Under the pieces are notes generated by a model. It was not told where the DNA came from. It did no database searches and saw only the letters and a list, made by a program, of their open reading frames with translations. 64,000 nucleotides of DNA from assembly GCF_014217215.1 (NCBI RefSeq), contig NZ_CP056080.1, forward strand, positions 62,001 to 126,000, in the 5' to 3' direction. This document shows, piece by piece, positions 52,035 through 60,889 of this stretch; position 1 is the stretch's first letter, and each line of letters starts with the position of its first letter. This DNA is from Rothia nasimurium (GTDB lineage Bacteria; Actinomycetota; Actinomycetes; Actinomycetales; Micrococcaceae). A program made the position numbers and the translations under genes.

Positions 52035-52163
52035 GGGTGGTGTCCTTACTGGCGGGTGCCCGCGGGGTGTTGCGGGCGTCACTGATTATCCTCTCTATGA
52101 TAGGTGGGTCTAGGCTAGGTTCGCTAGACAGAGCGCCAGCCCAACAGGCGTAGACTGGGAGCC

Positions 52164-53105
52164 ATGACACAGCCAGACATTCTCGGCGCCCCCTACACCG
52201 CCGAAACCATCGACCTGGGCCGCGATGCAGAAGGCCCCATCGTTGCCACCCTCATCCACCGGCCCTCAGATGCTGGCGGGGCGGCACAGCCCGCCGTGCT
52301 CTATCTGCACGGCTTTGTGGACTACTTCTTCCAGAAAGACCTCGGCGACTGGTGGGCAGCCCGCGGCCACGACTTCTACGCCCTAGACCTGCGCAAATAC
52401 GGGCGCTCCCTGCTGCCGGGGCAGACCCCCTTCTACACCGAAAACCTCGACGACTACTTCGAAGACCTCACTGCTGCCTGGCAGCTCATTACCGGCCGCG
52501 ACGGGCACCAGCAGGTTATTCTCATGGCCCACTCCACCGGGGGCCTCATCGCCTCTCTCTGGGCCAGCCGAACCGCCCCGCCCGAGCTGGCTGCCGTCGT
52601 CCTCAACTCCCCCTGGCTCGACCACTTCAACAACCCGCTTGAGCGCACCCTCATGACCGGATCGGTGGCGGCGCTCGCGCGCTTCAAACCGCGCGCCATC
52701 GTGCAGAAGGAGCAGGAGGACGCCTACGCCCGCTCCCTGCACGCTGAGCACGCAGGCATCTGGCAGTTCAACACCGACTGGAAAACCCTCAACTTCCCAC
52801 CCGTCTACGCGGGCTGGCTGGCGGCTGTGCGCCGGGCCCACCGGCAGCTACAAGGCGGTCTCGATATTCAGGCTCCCGTTCTGCTGCTAACCTCGGCCCG
52901 CTCCGGCAAACTCACAAACCCCACCGACCGCCACGACTTCGATGCGGTGCTCAATGTGCAGGGAATCCGCCGCTGGGGCCTGGGGCTGGGCAAGGACGTC
53001 ACCAGCCGGGTCATCGACGGCGGAACCCACGACCTCGTCCTCTCACCCGAACCCGCCCGTACCGCCACCTACCGGGCTATCGGCGAGTTCATCGACCGCC
53101 TCTAG
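52164..53105 (+). CDS. Alpha/beta hydrolase (lysophospholipase-like)
   Basis: 313 residues. Oxyanion region LYLHGFVDYFF, nucleophile elbow in LMAHSTGGLIAS, catalytic His near the end in DGGTHDLVLS. No signal peptide, so cytoplasmic. Resembles serine aminopeptidase/lysophospholipase (Hydrolase_4) proteins; substrate unknown. It starts 17 bp after a GTAGACTGGGAG ribosome-binding region. Confidence 0.85.
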   Translation: MTQPDILGAPYTAETIDLGRDAEGPIVATLIHRPSDAGGAAQPAVLYLHGFVDYFFQKDLGDWWAARGHDFYALDLRKYGRSLLPGQTPFYTENLDDYFEDLTAAWQLITGRDGHQQVILMAHSTGGLIASLWASRTAPPELAAVVLNSPWLDHFNNPLERTLMTGSVAALARFKPRAIVQKEQEDAYARSLHAEHAGIWQFNTDWKTLNFPPVYAGWLAAVRRAHRQLQGGLDIQAPVLLLTSARSGKLTNPTDRHDFDAVLNVQGIRRWGLGLGKDVTSRVIDGGTHDLVLSPEPARTATYRAIGEFIDRL

Positions 53106-53204
53106 GTAGCCCAGCCTAGCCTCACCCGCCGGTTAAGCTCCGCCGAGCCGGGGGTAACTGTGCGCTCGCTGGAAGGCACCCGAGAGTAGGTCTAGAGTGA
53201 AAGC

Positions 53205-53960
53205 ATGACGAACCAACCGAACGATGCCGCGCCTGCGGCCCCCGAACATCACGTCGGCGAATCCCACAACATGGGCGGTGCCTACCAGGAGAAACTTAAC
53301 CGCCTGCGCGCAGCCGTTCTGGGCGCTAACGACGGCATCGTTTCTGTAGCCGCCACCGTAGTGGGTGTTGCCGGTGCTACCGCTAGCACCTCGGCTATCG
53401 GTGTGGCTGCTGCCGCAGCTGTGGTTGGTGGCGCGATTTCAATGGCTCTGGGCGAGTATGTGTCGGTCTCGTCCCAGGTGGATAGCCAGGAAGCCCTGAT
53501 CGCCAAGGAAAGGGCTGAGCTGCGCGACATGCCCGAGCACGAGCTCGACGAGCTGACCGAGATGCTTGAAGAGCGCGGCATTTCACCCGAAACCGCCCGC
53601 AAGGCGGCTATCGAGATGACCGAGAAGAACGCCCTCAAGACCCACCTGCACTTTGAGTTGGGCATCGACGATGAGGACATCCCCTCACCCTGGTCTGCCG
53701 CTTTCGCTTCGGCTGGCGCCTTCCTAGTGGGTGCTCTGCTGCCTACCCTGCTGATTTTGCTCTTCCCCGAGTCGATTCGTATTCCGGTGACCTTCGCCGG
53801 CGTGCTCGTTGCCCTGGCAATCACCGGTACTCTGGGTGCCAAGTGGGGTGGCTCCCCGCACTATGGCAAGGCCGCTGTGCGCGTGGTAGTCGGCGGTGCC
53901 CTGGCCCTGGCCGTTACTTTCGGCGTGGGCTCCCTGCTGGGTGCAACCGGCGTGGTCTAA
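53205..53960 (+). CDS. VIT1/CCC1-family Fe/Mn transporter
   Basis: 251 residues, five membrane helices in the family layout: helix 1 in LGANDGIVSVAATVVGVAGA, helix 2 GAISMALGEYVSVSSQVDSQ, a central charged domain (PEHELDELTEMLEERGISPE), and three C-terminal helices. It probably exports or sequesters divalent iron or manganese. No metal regulator adjacent. Confidence 0.9.
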   Translation: MTNQPNDAAPAAPEHHVGESHNMGGAYQEKLNRLRAAVLGANDGIVSVAATVVGVAGATASTSAIGVAAAAAVVGGAISMALGEYVSVSSQVDSQEALIAKERAELRDMPEHELDELTEMLEERGISPETARKAAIEMTEKNALKTHLHFELGIDDEDIPSPWSAAFASAGAFLVGALLPTLLILLFPESIRIPVTFAGVLVALAITGTLGAKWGGSPHYGKAAVRVVVGGALALAVTFGVGSLLGATGVV

Positions 53961-54062
53961 AACGTCGAGATTCGGCCCCTGATTCTTTGAACCGGGGCGG
54001 ACGCCACCAGGCGGGTCTGCATTCGCAGGCCCGCCTGCGTGCTTCCCGGGGTTGGGTAAAAG

Positions 54063-55019
54063 TTAGGCTGCCGTGCCGGGGTGCAGGCTGATGACCTCCC
54101 AGCTGAAGGCGGGGCCGGCGTCCTTACCGCAGGACGCCGGTCGCGGCGCTAGCTCGGTGTGGCGGGCGGTCGCGACCCAGAAACGGCCGTCGCGGTGGGC
54201 GACATGGGCGGCGTGTAAGTCGGGTTCGGTGGCGGTCATTTCACCGGGGTTTAGGTCGTCGGGGCTCGGGTGCTCACCGGCGTCCGCCAGGAGGGTACGG
54301 ACGGCTACCTCGGCTACCTGCTCGATGGGGGAGTGGGAGGAGCGCCCGCGCAGCCCTGTGAGTTCTACCCGGCCCTGCTGGGCACTCTGGGCTAAGGTCA
54401 GGGCCTGTTCGAAGGTCAGGCGCCCGTAAGTGTAGCCGGTGGGCAGGCTGATAGCGACCGGGGCGAAGCGGTGCCCGCCAGTGTGGGAGCACTCCCAGAC
54501 GCTGCCGTCTGCGAGTTGTTCGGATACAAAGGACGCAATGGGTCGGCCCCGCACCGCACAGCAGCGGTCGCGCTTGGAGTGGGTGCAGACAAGAGTCAGT
54601 GCTTCACGTGAAACAACCGCACCGGGTATATTTCCGGGGGTTTCGAGGGGGAGGGAGAGTAAATCCTCCGCGCCTGTTACTTCAAAAGAGTAGAGCCGGG
54701 CGGGTGAAAAATCCCTACCCCCGGTGACCGCAAGGAAGGCGCGACGGCGGGCGCCGGCGTCCTTAACCTTCTGCCCCTCACGACCTGGCTGCCGAATCAG
54801 CAGCAGGCGGGCACCCACCTGCGCCATCTTCTCTTTAAGGGCGGTTGAGAGGTCTGCCCCAAAGACGGTTCCATCGAGAATATCGCGGCCCCAGCCGCCG
54901 GGGTGCTCCAGCAGAACCCAGAGCGTCTCGCGGGCAGCGGTACCCGGCAGGTTCTCATCAACCGGCAGGGAGCAGGAATCGGCAGGAATAGCGGGTGCGA
55001 TAGGGCTAGTCATGGGCAT
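54063..55019 (-). CDS. Sucrase/ferredoxin-like protein (thioredoxin-fold [2Fe-2S])
   Basis: 318 residues. Cluster motif CTHSKRDRCCAVRGRP near residue 165 and CSHTGGHRFAPV near 202, typical of the Suc_Fer-like family in actinobacteria. The function is not established; a role in iron-sulfur or redox handling is usual speculation. Two closely spaced Met codons at the start (55019, 55013) are both possible. Confidence 0.82.
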   Translation of the reverse strand: MPMTSPIAPAIPADSCSLPVDENLPGTAARETLWVLLEHPGGWGRDILDGTVFGADLSTALKEKMAQVGARLLLIRQPGREGQKVKDAGARRRAFLAVTGGRDFSPARLYSFEVTGAEDLLSLPLETPGNIPGAVVSREALTLVCTHSKRDRCCAVRGRPIASFVSEQLADGSVWECSHTGGHRFAPVAISLPTGYTYGRLTFEQALTLAQSAQQGRVELTGLRGRSSHSPIEQVAEVAVRTLLADAGEHPSPDDLNPGEMTATEPDLHAAHVAHRDGRFWVATARHTELAPRPASCGKDAGPAFSWEVISLHPGTAA

Positions 55020-55052
55020 AAGTGTACGCCAGCGCGGGCTTTAAGGGGCATC

Positions 55053-55117
55053 GAGCGTGCGTCATATCGCCGAGAGTGCGCACGGCTGCTGCACGCTCAG
55101 CGATATGACGCACGCTC
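55053..55117. repeat. 18-bp inverted repeat with long loop
   Basis: GAGCGTGCGTCATATCGC (55053-55070) and its perfect complement (55100-55117), 29-nt loop itself partly palindromic. It lies between the divergent sucrase-like gene and umuD, with no T-run. Confidence 0.8.
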
Positions 55118-55205
55118 ACGCGGATCGGGACTGCTGGAAAAATATTGCTTACTTTATAGAATATATATTCGTACAATATTCGAAACTTTATACTATATTT
55201 AAGGC

Positions 55206-55634
55206 ATGAAAGCCATTATCGTAGGCCAGCTACAACCCGGGGTGCCCTGGCCCCTTCCCACCAGCCCCATCAGAGTCCCTGCGGGTTTCCCATCGCCTGC
55301 CCAGGATTATTCAGCCACCCATATCGACCTCAACGAGGTGCTCATCGCTGACCGCAATTCCACCTATATTTTGAGAGTCAGCGGCTCCTCGATGATTGAC
55401 GCGGGGATCGCAGACGGTGACGAAATCATCGTTGACCGTTCCCGTCGGCCGGTTGAGGGGTCGGTTGTGGTGGCTGCTATCGACGGTGAATTTACCGTCA
55501 AGCGTTTCCACATTGATCGCCACGGCGCCGGGTGGCTTTTGCCCGAAAACCCCGCCTACCCTCCCATCCCTATCCCCGCCGAATCGGAATTTATGATTTT
55601 TGGGGTGGTCACCCGCTGCCTTCACAGGGTGTAG
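55206..55634 (+). CDS. umuD: UmuD-like S24 peptidase
   Basis: 142 residues. Self-cleaving serine-lysine peptidase of the SOS response: putative cleavage in PAGFPSPAQ (Ala-Gly), Ser in [12 protein letters not shown], Lys in GEFTVKRF. Its stop is 2 bp from the umuC start. After RecA-stimulated cleavage it partners UmuC for translesion synthesis. Upstream AT-rich DNA contains TTCGTACAATATTCGAA, which only loosely resembles an actinobacterial LexA box. Confidence 0.9.
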   Translation: MKAIIVGQLQPGVPWPLPTSPIRVPAGFPSPAQDYSATHIDLNEVLIADRNSTYILRVSGSSMIDAGIADGDEIIVDRSRRPVEGSVVVAAIDGEFTVKRFHIDRHGAGWLLPENPAYPPIPIPAESEFMIFGVVTRCLHRV

Positions 55635-55636
55635 AT

Positions 55637-56941
55637 ATGGCCAGGCAACAGGTTGTGCACGTTGATATTAACTCCTGCTATGTTTCCTGCGAACGTATCT
55701 TTGACCCCTCGCTCATAGGGCGCCCGGTGGTGGTGCTTTCAAACAACGACGGCTGTGTGGTCGCCCTTTCAGCAGAGGCGAAGGCTCTGGGGTATACGAT
55801 GGGCATGCCCTGGTTTCAGATAGAGCACAGGGCCTGCGCGCAGGGGGTTATCGCCCGATCTTCCAACTACGAGCTCTACGGAGAAATTTCTGCCCGTGTG
55901 ATGCGGGTGCTCGCTTCACAGGCGGCCGAATTTGAGCAGTACTCCATCGACGAAGCCTTCCTGACCGTGCCACTTGAGCCCGCTGCTGCCCGCACCTTTG
56001 CCCGACGTATCAAAGACCAGCTGCTACGCGGCGTAGGGGTGCCTGTCTGTGTAGGGGTTGCCCCCACGAAAACCCTTGCCAAGCTCGCCAATAAAACCGC
56101 CAAAAAGATTCCCGCCCTGGCGGGGGTCTGTGTGTGGGGTTGTTTGCCTAATGAACGTAAGGACGCCCTGCTGGCGGCTTTGCCGGTATCTGAGGTGTGG
56201 GGAGTGGGGCGGCGAACTACGCAGAAACTTGCGGCTCTAGGTATTACCTCGATTGCCGATTTGGCGGCCGCGCGACCCGACATGATTCGAAAAAAGTTTT
56301 CGGTGGTTCTGATGCGCACAGTTTTGGAATTACAAGAAATTCCGGCGTGCGAGCTGGAAGAGCAGCGCCGCTTTAAAGACCAGCTCATCTACTCGAGAGC
56401 CTTCTCCCGACCTGTATCTGATGCGGAGTCTCTGCGCCAGGTGCTGAGTATCTACGCACAAAAAGCAGCTGCCCGACTAGCCCGCCACGGCCAGCTGGCC
56501 GGTCTACTCACCGCCTTCTGTGGAACCGCTGTTTTCAGCTCTGGGCAGCAGCATCACCCCGCCCTGCAGGTGCGCCTGCCGGGGTATACGTCCGACCCGG
56601 TTATTTTGACCCGGGCTGCTCATCAGCTCCTGGAATACGTTGACTTCTCCACTGTCGCCTATGCCAGGGCGGGCGTTATACTGACTGATTTGCGCCCTAC
56701 CGGCGGGCAGGAACCCCTCTGGGGCATGGAATACCGTCATGAGTCCCGAGACATCGCGGGCTTGCTCGCTCGGGTGCAGGAACGGTGCGGTGAGGGCTCG
56801 GTGGGGCTGGGGTATGCGGGCTTAGCCCGTCCGCCAGAATGGCAGATGAAACGTGAGATGCTCTCGCCCAGGGCAACCACCCACTGGGACGAGCTGGTGA
56901 AAGTGCGGGTGGGGGAGGAGACGCCGATGACGGTAGCCTAG
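55637..56941 (+). CDS. umuC: UmuC-type DNA polymerase V catalytic subunit
   Basis: 434 residues, Y-family polymerase. Start [20 protein letters not shown]; catalytic acids in VDINSCYV and SIDEAFL; steric and finger regions [19 protein letters not shown]; helix-hairpin-helix in [17 protein letters not shown]. Full length, coupled to umuD. A DUF4113-like C-terminus ([15 protein letters not shown]) is present, as in UmuC rather than DinB. Confidence 0.93.
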   Translation: MARQQVVHVDINSCYVSCERIFDPSLIGRPVVVLSNNDGCVVALSAEAKALGYTMGMPWFQIEHRACAQGVIARSSNYELYGEISARVMRVLASQAAEFEQYSIDEAFLTVPLEPAAARTFARRIKDQLLRGVGVPVCVGVAPTKTLAKLANKTAKKIPALAGVCVWGCLPNERKDALLAALPVSEVWGVGRRTTQKLAALGITSIADLAAARPDMIRKKFSVVLMRTVLELQEIPACELEEQRRFKDQLIYSRAFSRPVSDAESLRQVLSIYAQKAAARLARHGQLAGLLTAFCGTAVFSSGQQHHPALQVRLPGYTSDPVILTRAAHQLLEYVDFSTVAYARAGVILTDLRPTGGQEPLWGMEYRHESRDIAGLLARVQERCGEGSVGLGYAGLARPPEWQMKREMLSPRATTHWDELVKVRVGEETPMTVA

Positions 56942-56945
56942 ATAC

Positions 56946-57353
56946 ATGACTTCACCCGCAGACTCAGCCCCAGCAGAGCCGCAGCCACCTGTGCGCATCG
57001 ACGCCTGGCTCTGGTCGGTGCGCGTGTTCAAAACCCGCTCACTGGCGTCCACCGAGGTCAAAGCCGGGCACGTGCGCATCAACAGCGAGCACGCCAAGCC
57101 CTCCCAGAAAATCAAACCCGGAGACACCGTCACCGTGCGCTACCCCGGCTGGGAGCGCGTACTCATCGTGCGAAAAACCATCTCCAAGCGCGTCGGCGCC
57201 CCCGTAGCTGTCACCTGCTACGACGACATCTCAGCCCCCAAACCCGCCTACCTCACCAGCGGTGCCCTACCCCGTCGCGACCGGGGTGCAGGCCGCCCCA
57301 CCAAAAATGAACGCCGGGCCCTCAATAAACTCCGCGGCTACGAGAAAGAATAG
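56946..57353 (+). CDS. S4-domain RNA-binding protein (Hsp15-like)
   Basis: 135 residues. S4 domain near residues 18-75 (RIDAWLWSVRVFKTRSLAST, VKAGHVRINSEHAKPSQKIK) with a basic C-terminus. Resembles HslR/Hsp15, which binds stalled 50S-nascent chain complexes. It starts 4 bp after umuC, so it is probably cotranscribed with the SOS polymerase. Confidence 0.88.
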   Translation: MTSPADSAPAEPQPPVRIDAWLWSVRVFKTRSLASTEVKAGHVRINSEHAKPSQKIKPGDTVTVRYPGWERVLIVRKTISKRVGAPVAVTCYDDISAPKPAYLTSGALPRRDRGAGRPTKNERRALNKLRGYEKE

Positions 57354-57355
57354 CC

Positions 57356-57711
57356 ATGCCCCACACCCTGCGCCCGGCCGTCCTTGCCGACGTGCCCGTC
57401 CTCTCAGCTTTTGCCAGTGCCCACTTCCCCGAGGTCGCCCCGCCGAAATTCCCGGCAAGGCCGCCTACCTGAGTAAGTTCTACCTCTCTGCCGAAACCCG
57501 TGGAACCGGTCTGGCTAGGGAACTCATGGATGCCGCTATCGCCGCTGCCCGCGCCGACAGTAAAGACGGCCTGCACCTTGGCACCCACCAGCTCAACCAC
57601 CGCGCCCAGGCCTTCTACGAAAAGATGGGATTCACCCGGGTGGGTGAGCGCACCTTCCAGCTCACTGCCACTGAAGTTGCCCACGACTACATCTACCACC
57701 TGTCTATTTAA
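57356..57711 (+). pseudogene. GNAT acetyltransferase with internal deletion and frame change
   Basis: ATG 57356 begins a normal GNAT N-terminus (MPHTLRPAVLADVPVLSAFA) that stops at 57472. The C-terminal GNAT half (KAAYLSKFYLSAETRGTGLA through AFYEKMGFTRVGERTF to 57711) continues in another frame. About 70 middle residues, with part of the acetyl-CoA site, are missing near 57450. Confidence 0.75.
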
Positions 57712-57801
57712 AACCTGAAGATTGTGCAGGTCGGTGCGGTATCATGACTCTACGCCTTGCCTTCCCCCACTTGCTCGCAGCGGCAGGGCTCGAGGAGAAT
57801 A

Positions 57802-58314
57802 ATGAATTTTGAGATCCGCCCACCTGTGCCTGCAGAGGCCAGAGCGTGGGAAGAGCTGCGCATGACGTCCTGGCGTCACGTCTACGCCGGCACATTTACC
57901 CCCGAAATGTTCGCTAAGCAGGAAGAACAGCTGGACACCCGCGCCACCGGATTTGCAGAGTGGCTAGATTCCACCGGCGGCACCGGTGAAGATATTCAGC
58001 AGCAACTGGGTCAGCACCGCCGAGCCCTGGTGGCGGTAGAAAAGGACGCCGCGGGCAAACTCCTGGGTCTGGCCTTCGCCTCCCAGATGCCGTACGAAGT
58101 GCAGAAACTTGAAATGCTCTACCTGCTGCCCGAGGCCTTCGGCACGGGAGTTGCCCAGGCCCTGCTGGGCGAGGTGCTCGACCCCGGCCCTGCTGAACTT
58201 GAGGTGCTCTCCACCAACGCCCGCGCGATTCGTTTCTACGAAAAAGAAGGCTTCATCATCGCCCGCTCTGACGAGTTTGCGGGCCGTAAAACCTACATCA
58301 TGACCCGGCCCTAG
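57802..58314 (+). CDS. GNAT-family N-acetyltransferase
   Basis: 170 residues. Start MNFEIRPPVPAEARAWEELR after GAGGAGAATA, preferred over an upstream ATG in the spacer. Acetyl-CoA region: LEMLYLLPEAFGTGVAQALL; final helix NARAIRFYEKEGF. Substrate unknown. It resembles acetyltransferases for small amines or protein N-termini. Confidence 0.85.
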   Translation: MNFEIRPPVPAEARAWEELRMTSWRHVYAGTFTPEMFAKQEEQLDTRATGFAEWLDSTGGTGEDIQQQLGQHRRALVAVEKDAAGKLLGLAFASQMPYEVQKLEMLYLLPEAFGTGVAQALLGEVLDPGPAELEVLSTNARAIRFYEKEGFIIARSDEFAGRKTYIMTRP

Positions 58315-58331
58315 CAGCCCCACTTTTGACC

Positions 58332-58388
58332 GTAACGCTAAATGCCATGTGCGCGGTAACGATTCGCGCCCATGGCATTTATCGTTAC
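58332..58388. repeat. Long hairpin GTAACG...CGTTAC
   Basis: 17 of 18 bp pair (58332-58349 with 58371-58388), 21-nt loop, no T-run. Located after the acetyltransferase. Confidence 0.75.
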
Positions 58389-58500
58389 ACTCAGCCGAGG
58401 TGGAGCGGTGCGCGGACGCCGGTGGTAGGGTGAAAGAGTCAGGCCGGGTTGACCCCGCTGTGAGGAGCCCGGCTCGAACCCTCACCAAGGAAAACACCCC

Positions 58501-59340
58501 ATGACTAGCTCACCTGCCGCGCCTGGCCGTCCGCCCCTGAACCGCGACACCACCGTCTGCATCTCCCTCTCGGGCCGCCCCTCAAACCACGGCATTAAGT
58601 TCCACAACTACCTCTACGAAAAGTTTGGCCTGGACTTTCTCTATAAGGCCATGACCACCACCGACATTGAAGCCGCTATTGGCGGCGTGCGGGCCCTGGG
58701 AATTCGCGGGTGCTCGGTGTCCATGCCCTTCAAGCAGGCAGTGATTCCCCTGGTCAACGAGATGGACCACTCCGCTGAGGTCATCGGCGCGGTTAACACC
58801 ATTGTGAACACCGACGGCTACCTCAAGGCCTACAATACCGACGTGATTGCGGTGGTATCCCTGCTGGCCTCCCACCGGGTAGACCCCGCCCTACCCTTCC
58901 TGCTGCGCGGCTCTGGCGGCATGGCGGCGGCTGTAGCTGGAGCTTTCTACGACGCGGGCTTCCGCACCGGCACCATCATCGCCCGCAACGAAGAGGCGGG
59001 TCGGGCCCTGGCCGAGCGTTACGGCTACACCTGGGCCGCTGAGGTGGGCGAGCTGACCGCCCCCGTCATTGTGAACGTCACCCCCATCGGCATGGAGGGC
59101 GGCCCCGAGATTGATACCCTGGCCTACCCCGCTCCCGCGATTGAGGCCGCCCAGGTGGTCTTTGACGTGGTCGCCATGCCCGTTGAAACCCCGCTGATTC
59201 GGGCCGGACGGGCTGCGGGCAAGGAAGTGATCACCGGCGGCGAGGTCATCGCCCTGCAGGCTGCTGAACAGTTCAAGCTTTACACCGGGGTTGAGGTCAG
59301 CGACGCCGATGTGGCCGAGGCAGAAGCCCAGGCCAGCTAG
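58501..59340 (+). CDS. Shikimate dehydrogenase-family protein
   Basis: 279 residues. Substrate-side Lys in VSMPFKQAVIPLV, AVNTIVN and YNTDVIAV motifs, and a nucleotide-binding region that is altered (LLRGSGGMAAAVAGAF instead of GAGGAxRA). It belongs to the AroE/YdiB superfamily, probably a shikimate dehydrogenase-like or quinate-type oxidoreductase and not the sole AroE. Not in an aromatic biosynthesis cluster here. Confidence 0.83.
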   Translation: MTSSPAAPGRPPLNRDTTVCISLSGRPSNHGIKFHNYLYEKFGLDFLYKAMTTTDIEAAIGGVRALGIRGCSVSMPFKQAVIPLVNEMDHSAEVIGAVNTIVNTDGYLKAYNTDVIAVVSLLASHRVDPALPFLLRGSGGMAAAVAGAFYDAGFRTGTIIARNEEAGRALAERYGYTWAAEVGELTAPVIVNVTPIGMEGGPEIDTLAYPAPAIEAAQVVFDVVAMPVETPLIRAGRAAGKEVITGGEVIALQAAEQFKLYTGVEVSDADVAEAEAQAS

Positions 59341-59350
59341 GTTCTTGAAA

Positions 59351-59407
59351 GTAACCGAAACCTTCATCTGCGCGTTCTTTGCACACGCAGATGAAGGTTT
59401 CGCTTAC
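59351..59407. repeat. Long hairpin GTAACC...GCTTAC
   Basis: 21 of 22 bp pair (59351-59372 with 59386-59407), 13-nt loop, no T-run, directly after the shikimate dehydrogenase-like gene and 28 bp before the MATE start. It shares the GTAAC-type ends with 58332-58388. Confidence 0.75.
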
Positions 59408-59434
59408 CCATACGGACGCCGGTAGGGTGGTTTT

Positions 59435-60889
59435 ATGCCCTCTACACCGTCTTCTTCACCCCGGCAGCATTCGCTCAACCGCCAGATTCTTGCGCTGGCG
59501 GTGCCCGCCTTTGGTGCCCTCATCGCTGAGCCCCTGCTGGTGCTGGCCGATTCTGCCATCGTGGGCCACCTGGGCAGCGCTCCATTAGCTGGCCTGACGC
59601 TGGGTTCAACCGTGGTGCAGACCCTGGTGGGCTTCATGGTTTTTCTGGCCTACTCCACCACCCCGGCGGTGGCCCGGGCCGTGGGGGCAGGCGATACTCC
59701 CAGCGCTTTTGCTGCCGCCCGCAACGGCCTGTGGGTGGCTGCTGGCCTGGGTCTTTTCTTTGCGGTGCTGCTGGCACTGACCGCCGACCCCCTGCTGCGT
59801 ACACTGGGGGCGGGCGGGGACGTCCTGACCCACGCCACCGCCTACCTGCTGCCCTCCCTTGCGGGTCTGCCCGGCATGCTCCTGGTGCTGACGGCGACCG
59901 GTGCCCTGCGCGGTTTTCAGGACGCCAAAACTCCCCTCTACGTTGCTACCACCGGCGCTGCCCTCAACGTGCCGCTGAGCTGGGCCCTGGTCTACCCGGC
60001 AGGCTGGGGTGTGGCTGGCTCGGCGGTGGCGACGGCGGTGGTGCAGTGGGGCATGGCCCTGGGCCTGACCTACGCGGTGGTTGCGCGGACGCGGACGCCC
60101 GGCTCGGCTACCAGCTCTTCCGGCTTATCGGCGCGGACACCCGGCTGGCTACCCGACCGCGCCGGACTAGCCGCTGTCTTTAGGGTGGGAGCCTGGCTGA
60201 TGGTGCGGGCGGCCTGCCTGCGGATTGCCCTGCTGGCTACGGTCTTTGTGGTGACCAGCCAGGGGGAGAAAAACCTGGCCGCCTACCAGCTGACCATGGC
60301 CTTCTTTAACCTGCTGGCTTTTGCCCTGGACGCCCTGGCCATTGCAGCCCAGGCCCTGCTGGGCAAGGAGATGGGCGCAGAGGATCTTTCAACCCGGCAG
60401 GGGCAGGACGCGGTGGTTCAGCTCAAAAACCGCCTGGTGCGGTGGAGCCTAGCCTTCGGTCTGGTCACGGCCCTGGTCTGCCCAGCGGTCGGGTTTGGCC
60501 TGGCCTGGGTGTTTACCCCCGACCCCGAGGTGCAGCACCTCTTTGCCCTGTCGCTGCTGGTGCTGGCGGTGGGCCAGCCCCTGGCCGCCTACGTTTTTAT
60601 TCTGGACGGCGTGCTGATTGGCGCCCAGGACGTGCGCTACCTGGGCCTGGCGGGGCTCTTCACCCTGGTGGCCTACCTGCCGGTATTGGCCGGGCTGTAT
60701 GTCTGGTTCGGTGCCGGTGCGGACGTTCCCGCCCCGCTTGCCGGGGGCACCTCCTGGGGCTGGGGTGGGCTGTTCGATGGCCCCACCCTGGCCTACCTGC
60801 TGCTGTGGTGCTCCTATGCCCTGTGGTATATGGGCGCCCGCGCCCTCACCCTGGGCCTGCGGGCCCGCAGCGGGGTGTGGCTGCGCTAG
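59435..60889 (+). CDS. MATE-family exporter (DinF-like)
   Basis: 484 residues, twelve helices in two MATE repeats (QILALAVPAFGALIAEPLLV first; second begins FRVGAWLMVRAACLRIALLA). DinF-type proton- or sodium-coupled exporters remove oxidants or drugs. Its stop overlaps the convergent gene at 60886 by 4 bp. Confidence 0.9.
   Translation: MPSTPSSSPRQHSLNRQILALAVPAFGALIAEPLLVLADSAIVGHLGSAPLAGLTLGSTVVQTLVGFMVFLAYSTTPAVARAVGAGDTPSAFAAARNGLWVAAGLGLFFAVLLALTADPLLRTLGAGGDVLTHATAYLLPSLAGLPGMLLVLTATGALRGFQDAKTPLYVATTGAALNVPLSWALVYPAGWGVAGSAVATAVVQWGMALGLTYAVVARTRTPGSATSSSGLSARTPGWLPDRAGLAAVFRVGAWLMVRAACLRIALLATVFVVTSQGEKNLAAYQLTMAFFNLLAFALDALAIAAQALLGKEMGAEDLSTRQGQDAVVQLKNRLVRWSLAFGLVTALVCPAVGFGLAWVFTPDPEVQHLFALSLLVLAVGQPLAAYVFILDGVLIGAQDVRYLGLAGLFTLVAYLPVLAGLYVWFGAGADVPAPLAGGTSWGWGGLFDGPTLAYLLLWCSYALWYMGARALTLGLRARSGVWLR

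Noticed and set aside
55169..55183. LexA (SOS) box before umuD
   Set aside because: TCGTACAATATTCGA has the right half-sites but is one base short of the actinobacterial consensus spacing, so I did not list it as a site.
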